A stretch of DNA of 20,224 nucleotides from contig DNJW01000100.1 of assembly GCA_003488965.1 (NCBI GenBank), positions 1 through 20,224 of the forward strand, in the 5' to 3' direction. Of the stretch, positions 7,168 to 15,043 are shown one piece after another. The notes under the pieces are model-generated. The model had not been told where the DNA came from, searched no databases, and was given only the letters and a program-made list of their open reading frames with translations. Origin of the DNA: Lachnospiraceae bacterium (lineage in GTDB: Bacteria; Bacillota; Clostridia; Lachnospirales; Lachnospiraceae). A program made the translations under genes and the position numbers. Numbering within the stretch: position 1 is the first letter of the stretch; each line of letters begins with the position of its first letter.

Positions 7168-8865
7168 TTAGGTATCTTTTGAACAGTCCGGCATAGAACG
7201 AAGCGCAGCCTCTCCCATCCCCATCATTAAAAAAATAAAAGGTGTACTCAAAATCTGCTGAAAACTTACTATATTATGTATCATATAGGCAAACGCGCTG
7301 ATACCGAAAATATACATATATTTTTTACTGTTCTCACAGTTTTTTTCTGCCAAATATATATAACGGAAAACTGCACTGGTAAAAATACCCCCATAACATA
7401 TCAAACCTAAAATCCCCTGATTCACCAGTACAGTCAGCCATTCATTGTGGGCATTGGTCAGTCTGGCTCCGTCAAATTGTTTGATTACTGATTTTGCCAA
7501 ATCCGGCAATGTGTACAGATACATCGCAAAACAATCCGGCCCTATCCCTATTATTCTCTTCCAGCCATGCATATTTCTGTAAATTTCCATTCCGGCAGAC
7601 CAAGTTGCCCCCCTTGCACTGCCCCATCTTTTGCTGAATACCAACGCCGGCAGATTTCCCATAAAACGGATACCCCCCTCTATTCTCGTATTTAGTATCA
7701 GCAGCAATATATATACTCCGGCGATCATTACTGCTCCCAATATGATAATCTGCCGCACTATTTTATATTTTTTTATATCTGTTTTCTTCCTTTTTTCCGC
7801 TATACATATAAATAAATAAATAATACAAACCGGAACCGCTCCCAACAAAGTAATCCTTGAAAGTGTAATCCAGTCGCTCAATGTCCCGCTATAATAGTCA
7901 AATGCTTCCGAATCCAATATTCTCCATAACCGGAGTCCCTGACAAGTCGCGCAGAACATGATTACTAATTCCAAAAAGCGCTTCATTCTTTTTATATTTT
8001 TGAAAGATAGGCAAAATATGAAAATATATAATCCCGCAAATACGATAAAAGCGCTGTTGCTTCCCTGACTGACTCCTGTTGCAATCCCGATTACTGTACA
8101 TAAAAAACCGTACAGCCGGAGCAATGCTCCTTCCCCACACCAATATAAAATAAATCCCATAGGAAACAGCACTGACCAGAACCCGCAATACCAGTTAATA
8201 TTTCCTAGAGTTGATAAAAAACTGCTGTTTGCCCCTTGTACATTAATAGGAAATACTGAAAACCTATTTAACAGCCCCAGAGTAAAAACTGCTGCCGCAG
8301 CCGCCATAAATGCATACAATAATTTTTCTTCATATTCCCAAAAATGGGCAACCAAAAAATAGGAAAACACAAAACTCAGCTGTGTCATCAATCCCATGTT
8401 CCATCCCTTTTCCCCATATAACGCTATCTCTTTAAAATCAGAACATAAATAGGAAATAACCGCACTGATACCATAAGCCGCCACCGCCCAGTCCGTCAGG
8501 GAAAAACTATCTATACCGAAAACGCTGCAAATTCTTTTACCCTTTATCTGTCTGTCCCTTATTCTGAACAGAATGCAAAGCAACGCAAAAGGAATAATAA
8601 GCGCAAAACCTCCGATTGTCATTACCTTATAAAAATTAAATTTTTCTTTCCCCACATTCGTATATCCATCCTTTAAATAAAAAGGATATAAACAGAAAAC
8701 AATAAATAAATAGGCGCTTAACAACAATGAAACTGCTTCCTCGCAAAATCCTTGGAAGGAAAAGGACGTTCCCTCTTCCTCATCTATATCCTCTTCCTGA
8801 ACATTATCCTGTCCGAAGTCATCCTCATAAATATCATCTTCTTTCCTATTCTGTTCTTCCCTCAT
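7168..8865 (-). CDS. O-antigen ligase/polymerase-like (Wzy_C family) integral membrane protein
   Basis: The protein has 565 residues. About 35 hydrophilic, strongly acidic residues at the N-terminus (runs of D and E) precede many hydrophobic segments covering most of the length. The family signature lies in the C-terminal third: RGATWSAGMEIYRNMHGWKR, then GIGPDCFAMY, then TNAHNEWLTVLVNQGILGL. This matches the large loop of the WaaL/Wzy superfamily, whose members move or polymerise lipid-linked glycans at the outer membrane face. The start codon lies inside the end of the AI-2E family gene (20-base overlap), which indicates translational coupling. No glycosyltransferases are nearby, so the glycan substrate cannot be named. 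A role in a cell-surface polysaccharide is inferred. Confidence 0.85.
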   Translation of the reverse strand: MREEQNRKEDDIYEDDFGQDNVQEEDIDEEEGTSFSFQGFCEEAVSLLLSAYLFIVFCLYPFYLKDGYTNVGKEKFNFYKVMTIGGFALIIPFALLCILFRIRDRQIKGKRICSVFGIDSFSLTDWAVAAYGISAVISYLCSDFKEIALYGEKGWNMGLMTQLSFVFSYFLVAHFWEYEEKLLYAFMAAAAAVFTLGLLNRFSVFPINVQGANSSFLSTLGNINWYCGFWSVLFPMGFILYWCGEGALLRLYGFLCTVIGIATGVSQGSNSAFIVFAGLYIFIFCLSFKNIKRMKRFLELVIMFCATCQGLRLWRILDSEAFDYYSGTLSDWITLSRITLLGAVPVCIIYLFICIAEKRKKTDIKKYKIVRQIIILGAVMIAGVYILLLILNTRIEGGIRFMGNLPALVFSKRWGSARGATWSAGMEIYRNMHGWKRIIGIGPDCFAMYLYTLPDLAKSVIKQFDGARLTNAHNEWLTVLVNQGILGLICYGGIFTSAVFRYIYLAEKNCENSKKYMYIFGISAFAYMIHNIVSFQQILSTPFIFLMMGMGEAALRSMPDCSKDT

Positions 8866-9919
8866 TCCCGCAGACTCCTTTTCTGTCCTTTAAAAAAAGA
8901 TAAATCTCGTCAATAATAATCAATGCCAACGGCCCTTTTACAATACCAAAAACACCAAATAGCTTTACACCCGCATACACGGAAAATAAAATTGCCACCG
9001 GAAATATTCCCATTTTTTCACCAATCAGCTTCGGTTCCAGAAATTCCCTTGTCAAAGCACAGACCACATATAGAATAACACATATTACTGCCTTTGTATA
9101 ATATCCATTCAAAATCTGCCAAAATGCAAGAGGCATTAATATTATTCCGGTTCCGACAAACGGCAGCATATCCATAAAACCCGCAAACAGCCCAACTGCA
9201 ATACCGCTTTCAAATCCCCCTAAAAATAAAGTAACCGCACACAATATGCTAATCATAAGCAGAATAACAAGCTGTGCCCTGATAAATGTCCCGATATGGC
9301 CGAGTACCCTTTTTATGATTCCTGCCACACACTTAAATTCTTCTCTTTCCCGCAGCTTTTCCATAATTTCATTATAATCCTTCGCCAGCAATACTGCCGC
9401 AATAATCATAATTACAAGAAAACTTATCACTCCTGCAATATTTTTTACATAGCTCACCGACTCATTCATTATCTTAGGTACTACCTGCACTTGAAAGTTT
9501 TCGATAAATATATTGACACGTTCCATTATAAAACTTTCTATCCCGTCCCCATCCATACCGAATTTCCTCTCTATTCCGTCACAGCAGCTGCCCACAAAAA
9601 TACAGAACTTTTCTTCAAACAAATCAATCTGACCAAACAAATTTCCCAGCTTCTGGATAGCAAAAATAACCAGACACCATATTCCTATTCCTGCAGTAAT
9701 ACAAAAAAGCAATAAAATGCTGGCAGCCAAAATTCCCTTTTTTATATGATATTTTTCCTGAACCCTTTCCAGCAGAGGATGAAAAAGCGCTACAAATCCA
9801 AATGCAAAAATAAAAGGAGCAGCCAACGGACTTAAAAATTTAAACCCTATGTACACTCCTATTGCCGATACACCAAGCACTATATATTCTTTTATTTTTA
9901 CCGCCGTTTTTTTCTCCAT
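8846..9919 (-). CDS. AI-2E family transporter / YtvI-like membrane protein
   Basis: I place the start at the ATG of MEKKTAVKIK (357 residues), which has AGGCGG 7 bases upstream. A TTG at 9946 with a perfect AGGAGG 7 bases before it is a real alternative and would add 9 residues. The protein has paired N-terminal membrane helices, a soluble stretch around residues 95-160, and a helical C-terminal half. That half holds the family block GLFAGFMDMLPFVGTGIILMP and the later REFLEPKLIGEKMGI. PF01594 members include the sporulation membrane protein YtvI and various putative exporters; the name AI-2E does not show that autoinducer-2 is the substrate. It overlaps and is probably co-translated with the O-antigen ligase-like gene. 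Confidence 0.87.
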   Translation of the reverse strand: MEKKTAVKIKEYIVLGVSAIGVYIGFKFLSPLAAPFIFAFGFVALFHPLLERVQEKYHIKKGILAASILLLFCITAGIGIWCLVIFAIQKLGNLFGQIDLFEEKFCIFVGSCCDGIERKFGMDGDGIESFIMERVNIFIENFQVQVVPKIMNESVSYVKNIAGVISFLVIMIIAAVLLAKDYNEIMEKLREREEFKCVAGIIKRVLGHIGTFIRAQLVILLMISILCAVTLFLGGFESGIAVGLFAGFMDMLPFVGTGIILMPLAFWQILNGYYTKAVICVILYVVCALTREFLEPKLIGEKMGIFPVAILFSVYAGVKLFGVFGIVKGPLALIIIDEIYLFLKDRKGVCGNEGRTE

Positions 9920-10046
9920 CGCAATTCCGCCTTTATATAATTTCAAGCACATTCCTCCTAAAACCTTCTATTAGATTTAAAAACCCTATGCTAAAAATTA
10001 GTATAAATCATTTTACGGAAATTATTGATTTTCTGTCTCCGCATTC

Positions 10047-10778
10047 TCAGGAATTAATTGGAAGAAAAGGTAAAAAGGCTTTTCCCGAAGGCGCGATATG
10101 AAAAAACATCTTCTTTCCCGTAACAGGATGGGCAAATTCCAGACAATAAGCACATAATGCTATGTTTTCCAGACAGATTTCCCGGCTATAGGCCTTTGAC
10201 TCCTTATTTCCATATTTCATATCGCCTAATATGGGCATACCGGCATGTGCCGTCTGTACCCGTATCTGATGATGCCTTCCCGTCTTCAACTGTATCTTAA
10301 GCAGAGCAGTTTCCCGCTCATCCCCCGGCTGTAATATTCTCATTGTTTTTACAATTTCATAAGAAAGTTCCGAGCGTTTCCCTTCTCCTTTATCCGGACT
10401 GATTACCCTCGAAATATTCCCTTTACTCTCTTTTTGCAGATAATCTACCAAAACATTCTGCCCTTCCGCCGCGTCCGCTTTCTTCAACAGAACCGCCGCA
10501 TAATACTTCTTATTCATAATCTGCCCTTTGCTCTGTCTGCTCAGCTTAGCCGCCGCATTTTTCGTTTTAGCAAAAACCAGGATTCCCTCCACCGGCTGAT
10601 CCAGACGGTGAACAATCCCTATATAAGAGGACTTTAAATAATTTTTCAGCGCTGTTTCCATATCCGGTTCTCCTAACCGGGCAGTCTGAACCGCCGTTCC
10701 CGCCTTTTTGCAGCATACGATTATTTGTTTATCTTCATATAATATATTTTCTAATATACCCTTTTCCGTCCGTTCCAT
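10047..10778 (-). CDS. RluA-family pseudouridine synthase
   Basis: The product is about 243 residues from the ATG of MERTEKGILE, chosen because AAGGA lies about 10 bases upstream; a Met 10 codons earlier lacks a ribosome site. The catalytic aspartate is in GIVHRLDQPVEGILVFAKT, the RluA signature. KKYYAAV, the later LKTGRHHQIRVQTAHAGMPI block and GDMKYG are further family landmarks. There is no N-terminal S4 domain, so it is a short form like those clostridial genomes carry in several paralogues. These enzymes isomerise specific uridines in rRNA or tRNA; the target cannot be told from this sequence. It follows the toxin-antitoxin pair by 65 bases. Confidence 0.92.
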   Translation of the reverse strand: MERTEKGILENILYEDKQIIVCCKKAGTAVQTARLGEPDMETALKNYLKSSYIGIVHRLDQPVEGILVFAKTKNAAAKLSRQSKGQIMNKKYYAAVLLKKADAAEGQNVLVDYLQKESKGNISRVISPDKGEGKRSELSYEIVKTMRILQPGDERETALLKIQLKTGRHHQIRVQTAHAGMPILGDMKYGNKESKAYSREICLENIALCAYCLEFAHPVTGKKMFFHIAPSGKAFLPFLPINS

Positions 10779-10843
10779 CCAAATCCATTCCTTCACTCCG
10801 CAGACCATCAGCCATATTTGACCGCCGCTCTTTATCCCATTAC

Positions 10844-11854
10844 TTACTGCCCATTAAATCCGAGCTGGACATCAATATATCTGTTCAAACCTTCCGGGTG
10901 AATTCCATATTCCCTATATACCCCTTCAAAATATTCCTTCATATCTTCTTTTGAAATCACAATATTGGAAGGCTGATGGATTCCATATCCTTCTCTGGCA
11001 TCTGTCCAAGGTCTTTCATTATGGGTAATTCTTTCCAGCATTTTTCCGCTATATTTTCCAAAGCATTTTATAACCAAGTCAATTACCTTCTTTTCATTAT
11101 CCGATAATTCCTCCGCCCTTCCTAAAAACAGCGCAAAACGGTTATCATCAATAGGATTATATTTGAAATCCCTGAAAAGAAAATATACCTTTTCATATAC
11201 CGGACCATGCTGCCATGCATAACAGTCCTCCGGAAAAAGACAACTGTCAAAAAGTACCATATATATTCCCTGAATAAAATAAAGTATCTTCTGCAATGCC
11301 AACGGTGTCACTTCCTGCATCTGTTCAAAGATATAGGCAATGCTGATGAGCATTTTATCCGATATTTCAAACAGCCCCTCCAGTTCGCCGATTGCTTTTA
11401 TAGTTTTTCTATATGCCGTTTCTCCTACTTTTTCCCTATTCCGGTTCAGCAGTTTCTTCATATAACCGGGGTTGGATAATGCTTCCTTCATAATATCCGA
11501 ATAGCTTTTCGACGGCATCTGCCCATCCAGGTATCTGGGTATCGTCACCTCCCCGAATCCTAATGCCAATGACAACGGTGCTTTTCCGATATGGTAAATA
11601 TCCATCAGTTTTTTGATATCCTCTATGGATATAATTCCCTCCGCTTTACGGTACTGCTCATCCCGTTCTTTTATATTGATATCCGTCAATCCCGGCAGGC
11701 TCATCTCTTCCCCGCATTCTTTGCATATAGCTGTTGTAAGCAGAAATTCATATTCCTTATCCTTAATGATTTCTTTACTTACCGTTTTCTGAACTTCATA
11801 TTCTGTATTTCTCCTGCATTCAATACAAAAATCCAGATTTCTTTTTTTAGCCAT
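10844..11854 (-). CDS. MqsA-type zinc-finger/HTH antitoxin with C-terminal Panacea (SocA-like) domain
   Basis: I start at the ATG of MAKKRNLDFC, 7 bases after AGGAGG, giving 336 residues. The N-terminus has two CxxC pairs (C10/C13 and C44/C47), as in the MqsA/YgiT zinc finger. A helix-turn-helix region follows at about 85-125 (APLSLALGFGEVTIPRYLDG). The C-terminal half matches the Panacea domain (DUF4065, SocA-like): LALQKILYFIQGIYMVLF, then YAWQHGPVYEKVYFLFRDF. Panacea domains have been described as general toxin-neutralising modules fused to varied partners. The gene lies 54 bases downstream of a small MqsR-like gene, the toxin-first order of mqsRA. It probably also represses its own operon through the HTH. 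Domain calls are firm, function is inferred. Confidence 0.87.
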   Translation of the reverse strand: MAKKRNLDFCIECRRNTEYEVQKTVSKEIIKDKEYEFLLTTAICKECGEEMSLPGLTDINIKERDEQYRKAEGIISIEDIKKLMDIYHIGKAPLSLALGFGEVTIPRYLDGQMPSKSYSDIMKEALSNPGYMKKLLNRNREKVGETAYRKTIKAIGELEGLFEISDKMLISIAYIFEQMQEVTPLALQKILYFIQGIYMVLFDSCLFPEDCYAWQHGPVYEKVYFLFRDFKYNPIDDNRFALFLGRAEELSDNEKKVIDLVIKCFGKYSGKMLERITHNERPWTDAREGYGIHQPSNIVISKEDMKEYFEGVYREYGIHPEGLNRYIDVQLGFNGQ

Positions 11855-11908
11855 AACCATTCCTCCTAATTTTATGCCCCTCTTCAGAATACTCTTTTCC
11901 CTATGGCT

Positions 11909-12295
11909 TTATGAAAATGCATAGGTCAGGGGATATGTCTGTTTATGAAATGAAATTACTATAACAAACTGGTTTTCCAGTTTGTTAAACTTGATATATA
12001 AAGAAACCATTTCTTCTTCTGTTCCGAATCTTTGCAGTAATTTTACGTCTTTTCCGAATATATATAAAAGTTCATGCTCAAATCCTATATGTTCATTCCT
12101 CACTATTTTACAAAAATCTTCCGTTGTAAGACTCATTAAAATCTCTTTGCTTTTTTTCTCATCAATTACATAATTTTTGTATAAATCCAAATTTCCCTGC
12201 CGTTTTTTATTCCTGTCTATTCTATATTTATCAGTCTTCACTGCTGTCTGTATTTCTTCAATATATTTTTTTATCTCATTGTAATTCTTATGCAA
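11909..12295 (-). CDS. MqsR-like toxin (putative mRNA interferase)
   Basis: This is a 128-residue basic protein starting at a TTG (12295) that has AAGGAGGGG 7-8 bases upstream; no ATG fits as well. The C-terminal part resembles MqsR: SLTTEDFCKIV aligns with the family's LSESDFYKSM, and SLYIKFNKLENQFVIVISFH aligns with its terminal beta strands ending in VSF. The N-terminal 45 residues are more divergent and lysine-rich. MqsR is a RelE-fold endoribonuclease cutting mRNA at GCU in E. coli. Whether this protein shares that cleavage specificity is unknown. Its position directly before an MqsA-like antitoxin supports the call strongly. If the similarity were rejected, it would still be the likely toxin by context. 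Confidence 0.65.
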   Translation of the reverse strand: MHKNYNEIKKYIEEIQTAVKTDKYRIDRNKKRQGNLDLYKNYVIDEKKSKEILMSLTTEDFCKIVRNEHIGFEHELLYIFGKDVKLLQRFGTEEEMVSLYIKFNKLENQFVIVISFHKQTYPLTYAFS

Positions 12296-12310
12296 TAAAT
12301 CCCCTCCTTG

Positions 12311-12318
12311 TATCCTAT
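12311..12318. repeat. TATCCTAT repeat, copy proximal to toxin gene
   Basis: TATCCTAT at 12311-12318 recurs at 12376-12383, so one copy lies on each side of the toxin-antitoxin promoter, 65 bases apart. Both copies are followed by similar AT-rich bases (GATATA and CATAAT). They are candidate operator half-sites for the HTH antitoxin. No binding evidence exists. Confidence 0.4.
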
Positions 12319-12346
12319 GATATATTTTCTGTATTTTTCTATCATT

Positions 12347-12375
12347 ATTTTACCTTATTGATTGGTTTATGTCAA
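12347..12375 (-). promoter_or_regulatory. Promoter of the toxin-antitoxin operon
   Basis: TTGACA at 12375-12370 is separated by 17 bases from TAAAAT at 12352-12347 on the minus strand. The leader to the TTG start is about 45 bases. A second TATCCTAT motif (12376-12383) abuts the -35 hexamer. Confidence 0.75.
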
Positions 12376-12416
12376 TATCCTATCATAATTGAAGCGGCAT
12401 AATTTCCTAATTAATT

Positions 12417-12498
12417 GAGTAGGGGATGACTTTCCCCACTACTCGCCGCGCGGGGCACATGTTGCGCTAGCAACTAATTTCCTTTTGCGCCCCTGCGC
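12417..12498. other. GC-rich structured intergenic block
   Basis: Between the response-regulator terminator and the toxin-antitoxin promoter, a compact GC-rich stretch contains nested inverted repeats. GAGTAG at 12417-12422 pairs with CTACTC at 12439-12444, with GGG/CCC inside. GCGCGGGGC at 12448-12456 pairs with GCCCC-T-GCGC at 12489-12498. Inside that, GTTGC at 12461-12465 pairs with GCAAC at 12470-12474 around a GCTA loop. No open frame or T-run goes with it. It could be a small structured RNA, a mobile-element remnant or an extragenic palindromic repeat. I do not recognise it. Confidence 0.65.
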
Positions 12499-12501
12499 AT
12501 A

Positions 12502-12536
12502 TAAAAAGACAGAAACAAGAAATCCTTGTCTCTGCC
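12502..12536 (-). terminator. Rho-independent terminator after the response regulator
   Basis: On the minus strand GGCAGAGACAAG (12536-12525) pairs fully with CTTGTTTCTGTC (12519-12508), using two G-U pairs. Five T follow (12507-12503). It lies 12 bases after the response-regulator stop codon. Confidence 0.85.
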
Positions 12537-12548
12537 TTAACATTAACC

Positions 12549-13238
12549 TTATACCTTAAACCGGTATCCTACCCCCCATATTGTTTCGATATACTGAGGT
12601 TTAGCAGTATCAAACTCTATCTTTTCGCGTATTTTCTTAATATGAACGGTTACTGTAGCAATATCGCCGATAGAATCCATATCCCATATTTCCCTGAACA
12701 GTTCTTCCTTTGTAAAGACATGATTGGGATTTTCCGCCAGAAAAGTCAGCAAATCAAATTCTTTTGTAGTAAATGTCTTTTCCTCTCCGTCTACATATAC
12801 CCGTCTTGCCGTCTTATCAATCCGGATTCCCCTTATTTCTACTATATCGTTCGCTTTCTGCATGGAACCGACCAGCCTATCGTATCTTGCCATATGGGCT
12901 TTTACCCGTGCAACCAGTTCACTTGGACTGAAAGGCTTTGTCATATAATCATCTGCGCCCAGACCCAATCCCCTTATCTTATCAATATCATCTTTTTTCG
13001 CAGATACCATAAGAATAGGAATATTCTTTTCCTCTCTTATTTTCTTACATACTTCAAAACCGTCCATTCCCGGAAGCATCAAATCCAGAATAATTAAATC
13101 AAAATTTTCCTTCAAAGCCTTTTCCAGACCTTCATTTCCCGTATGTTCAATCTCCACTTCAAAATCGCTTAACTCCAGATAATCCTTTTCCAAATCGGCA
13201 ATTGCTTCTTCATCTTCTATTATTAATATCCTGCTCAT
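12549..13238 (-). CDS. OmpR/PhoB-family response regulator
   Basis: The product is 229 residues starting at MSRILIIEDEE; a Met 6 codons earlier lacks better support. The receiver domain (1-120) has the acidic pocket at the start, phospho-acceptor D52 in LIILDLMLPGMDG, and the conserved Lys in DDYMTKPFSP. The C-terminal winged helix (about 130-229) shows TTKEFDLLTFLAENPNHVFTKEEL and ends in ETIWGVGYRFKV. It therefore binds DNA as a dimer when phosphorylated. The cognate kinase gene lies upstream on the same strand, 107 bases away, with two small hairpins in the gap (13288-13303 and 13316-13337). The regulated genes cannot be deduced here. Confidence 0.95.
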   Translation of the reverse strand: MSRILIIEDEEAIADLEKDYLELSDFEVEIEHTGNEGLEKALKENFDLIILDLMLPGMDGFEVCKKIREEKNIPILMVSAKKDDIDKIRGLGLGADDYMTKPFSPSELVARVKAHMARYDRLVGSMQKANDIVEIRGIRIDKTARRVYVDGEEKTFTTKEFDLLTFLAENPNHVFTKEELFREIWDMDSIGDIATVTVHIKKIREKIEFDTAKPQYIETIWGVGYRFKV

Positions 13239-13287
13239 GTTCCGCACCCTTTCCATACCTTATATTTCTTTTATTTTTATACCCCAT

Positions 13288-13337
13288 GTCCGCCTAAGCG
13301 GACTCAAAATCAATAGTTGAAAGTGCTTTTTTTCAAC
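13288..13337. other. Two hairpins between the kinase and regulator genes
   Basis: GTTGAAA (13316-13322) pairs with TTTCAAC (13331-13337), and GTCCGC (13288-13293) pairs with GCGGAC (13298-13303) around a CTAA loop. On the transcribed minus strand neither is followed by a T-run, so they are not typical terminators. They may affect mRNA processing or the kinase:regulator ratio. Confidence 0.5.
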
Positions 13338-13345
13338 TTTCCCCT

Positions 13346-14821
13346 TTATTCCGTTACCTCATGGTACTTTCTGAAAACAAAATGAAGACATGTACCTTCC
13401 CCCTCTTTGCTGGTGGCCCATATGTAGCCTCCATGATCCTCCACTATTTTCTTTACAATAGATAATCCGATTCCGCTTCCTCCTTTTGAAGAATTCCGGG
13501 ATGCATCTGTACGGTAAAAACGTTCAAATATATTGGGCAAATCCTTGGCTGCAATTCCTCTTCCATTGTCCTCTATTTCCACCCGTATGGAATCCACCTC
13601 ATCTAGAATGCGGATATCAATAATGCCTTTTTCCCGCTCAAGATATTTCACACTGTTTCCGATAATATTATTGATAACTCTTTTAAGCTGCTCCGGGTCG
13701 GCAATTATCATAGTGTCTGGGGAAACCAGATTGGAATAGTTCAGTTCAATATTTTTTGATTCCAAATCCAGCCCTACTTCTTCTACACAGTCTCCAAAAT
13801 AATCCGCTACATTCAGCCGGTGAAAATGATACGGTACTCTGTTGGAATCAATGCCGGAGTAAATCGTCAGCTCATTAATCAGCCTATCCATATCATTCGC
13901 CTTATTATATATGGTTTTAATATACTTATCCATTTTTTCAGGCGTATCGGCCACTCCGTCCATAATTCCTTCTACATATCCCTTAATTGCTGTAATAGGC
14001 GTTTTCAAATCATGGGAAATATTGCTGATTAATTCCCGGTTCTGTTTTTCATGCTCAAACTTTTCGTCTGTAGATTCTTTTAGCCGGAGCCGCATCTCCT
14101 CATAATTCTTATAAAGCTCTCCGATTTCCCCCTTACTGTCGGTGTTCAACATATATTCCAAATTGCCGTCAGCAATATTTTTCATGGCTGTATTCAATTC
14201 ATTTACCGGTAAAAACACCCCTCTTTGAATCCATTGGGTCAGCATAAGACTGGTAAAAATCAATATTACTATAATCGCAATAAACATATCCACCAGCAGC
14301 CGTTTCGAAATAAGGGAACTGATTCTGGTTACAATAAAAAAGCTGCCCTCCGACCCGTCAGAAAATTTAAAATCCAGCTGTTTAACCAGTTTCGACATAC
14401 TGTTATAATAATATCCCGCATCCTCTCCGGCATTAGCGTAGCCATACCCCGGCAAATGACTGAATATTTTTCCGGCTGCCGCCTCATTGCCGGTATAATA
14501 AATACCATTGCCTTTTCTTACAATTATATAGGATGCCTTGCTTTCTATTTCATGGTTTAAACTGGAAAGATATTCCCGGTCTTCCATTTTCGCCGCATCC
14601 AAAGCTATCTGCGCTTCTACTTTTTCAAATACTTCTTCCGAAATCTTTTCAAAAGTCTGTGCCGGCTCCGACATCATCGTGTAATCCATGTTCACCAGCC
14701 CGAATTCCCGCTGCGCATTCATCAGATAACCGCCAATGCTCATAAAAGCTATCATTGTAAGCATAAGGGGCAAAAGCACGATTGTAAGAAAAGTAACCAA
14801 TAATCTCGTTTTAAATTTCAT
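13346..14821 (-). CDS. Membrane sensor histidine kinase
   Basis: The start is MKFKTRLLVT (491 residues) with AGAGGA 7 bases upstream. One membrane helix is at residues 7-33, then an extracytoplasmic sensor region of about 140 residues without a domain I recognise, and a second helix near 176-197. A HAMP linker follows (about 200-255), then the phospho-acceptor H270 in LISNISHDLKTPITAIKGY. The ATPase part has the N box IIGNSVKYL, G1 in EDNGRGIA, the F box NIFERFYR and G2 in GGSGIGLSIVKKI. It should phosphorylate the regulator encoded next. Kinase-before-regulator order is less usual among OmpR-type pairs. The stimulus is unknown. Confidence 0.95.
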   Translation of the reverse strand: MKFKTRLLVTFLTIVLLPLMLTMIAFMSIGGYLMNAQREFGLVNMDYTMMSEPAQTFEKISEEVFEKVEAQIALDAAKMEDREYLSSLNHEIESKASYIIVRKGNGIYYTGNEAAAGKIFSHLPGYGYANAGEDAGYYYNSMSKLVKQLDFKFSDGSEGSFFIVTRISSLISKRLLVDMFIAIIVILIFTSLMLTQWIQRGVFLPVNELNTAMKNIADGNLEYMLNTDSKGEIGELYKNYEEMRLRLKESTDEKFEHEKQNRELISNISHDLKTPITAIKGYVEGIMDGVADTPEKMDKYIKTIYNKANDMDRLINELTIYSGIDSNRVPYHFHRLNVADYFGDCVEEVGLDLESKNIELNYSNLVSPDTMIIADPEQLKRVINNIIGNSVKYLEREKGIIDIRILDEVDSIRVEIEDNGRGIAAKDLPNIFERFYRTDASRNSSKGGSGIGLSIVKKIVEDHGGYIWATSKEGEGTCLHFVFRKYHEVTE

Positions 14822-14880
14822 TGGCTCTTCCTCTTTATTATATGATACCACCAATTTCCGCCGGAAAATTGATGGCCTTG

Positions 14881-14907
14881 CTGTACTTTAGTACAGTTTT
14901 TATTATA
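14881..14907 (-). promoter_or_regulatory. Kinase-operon -10 element with adjacent perfect dyad
   Basis: TATAAT on the minus strand (14907-14902) is a good -10, though no clear -35 lies at the right distance. Directly downstream is CTGTACT-TT-AGTACAG (14881-14896), a 7+2+7 inverted repeat that would cover the transcription start. A second hairpin, CAATTTTCC-GGC-GGAAATTG, lies at 14859-14878 in the leader. The dyad is a candidate operator, and the weak -35 suggests an activator-dependent promoter. Confidence 0.5.
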
Positions 14908-14973
14908 CCATACGTTTTGCATATAAATTATAAAAAGAGAAAAAGAAACTTATTAAAACTTTGTAAATTGCTA

Positions 14974-15001
14974 TTGACATCAATGTGTTTTTTGCTATAA
15001 T
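14974..15001 (+). promoter_or_regulatory. Promoter of the perR-rubrerythrin-rubredoxin operon
   Basis: TTGACA at 14974-14979 is followed after 16 bases by TATAAT at 14996-15001. An AT-rich imperfect inverted repeat, CTATAATT...AATAATAG at 14995-15017, overlaps the -10 and the start site. It resembles Fur/PerR-type operators and is a candidate for autoregulation. The match to a PerR box is only partial. Confidence 0.75.
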
Positions 15002-15043
15002 TAAAAAACAATAATAGTTACTGATTTTATCAGGAGGGTTGAT

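Noticed and set aside
9296..9715. Plus-strand open frame of 139 codons
   Set aside because: It lies wholly antisense to the AI-2E family gene, whose frame has clear family motifs. The composition (His/Tyr/Phe-rich) is typical of a shadow frame.
12642..13097. Plus-strand open frame of 151 codons
   Set aside because: It is antisense to the response regulator, which has complete receiver and winged-helix domains.
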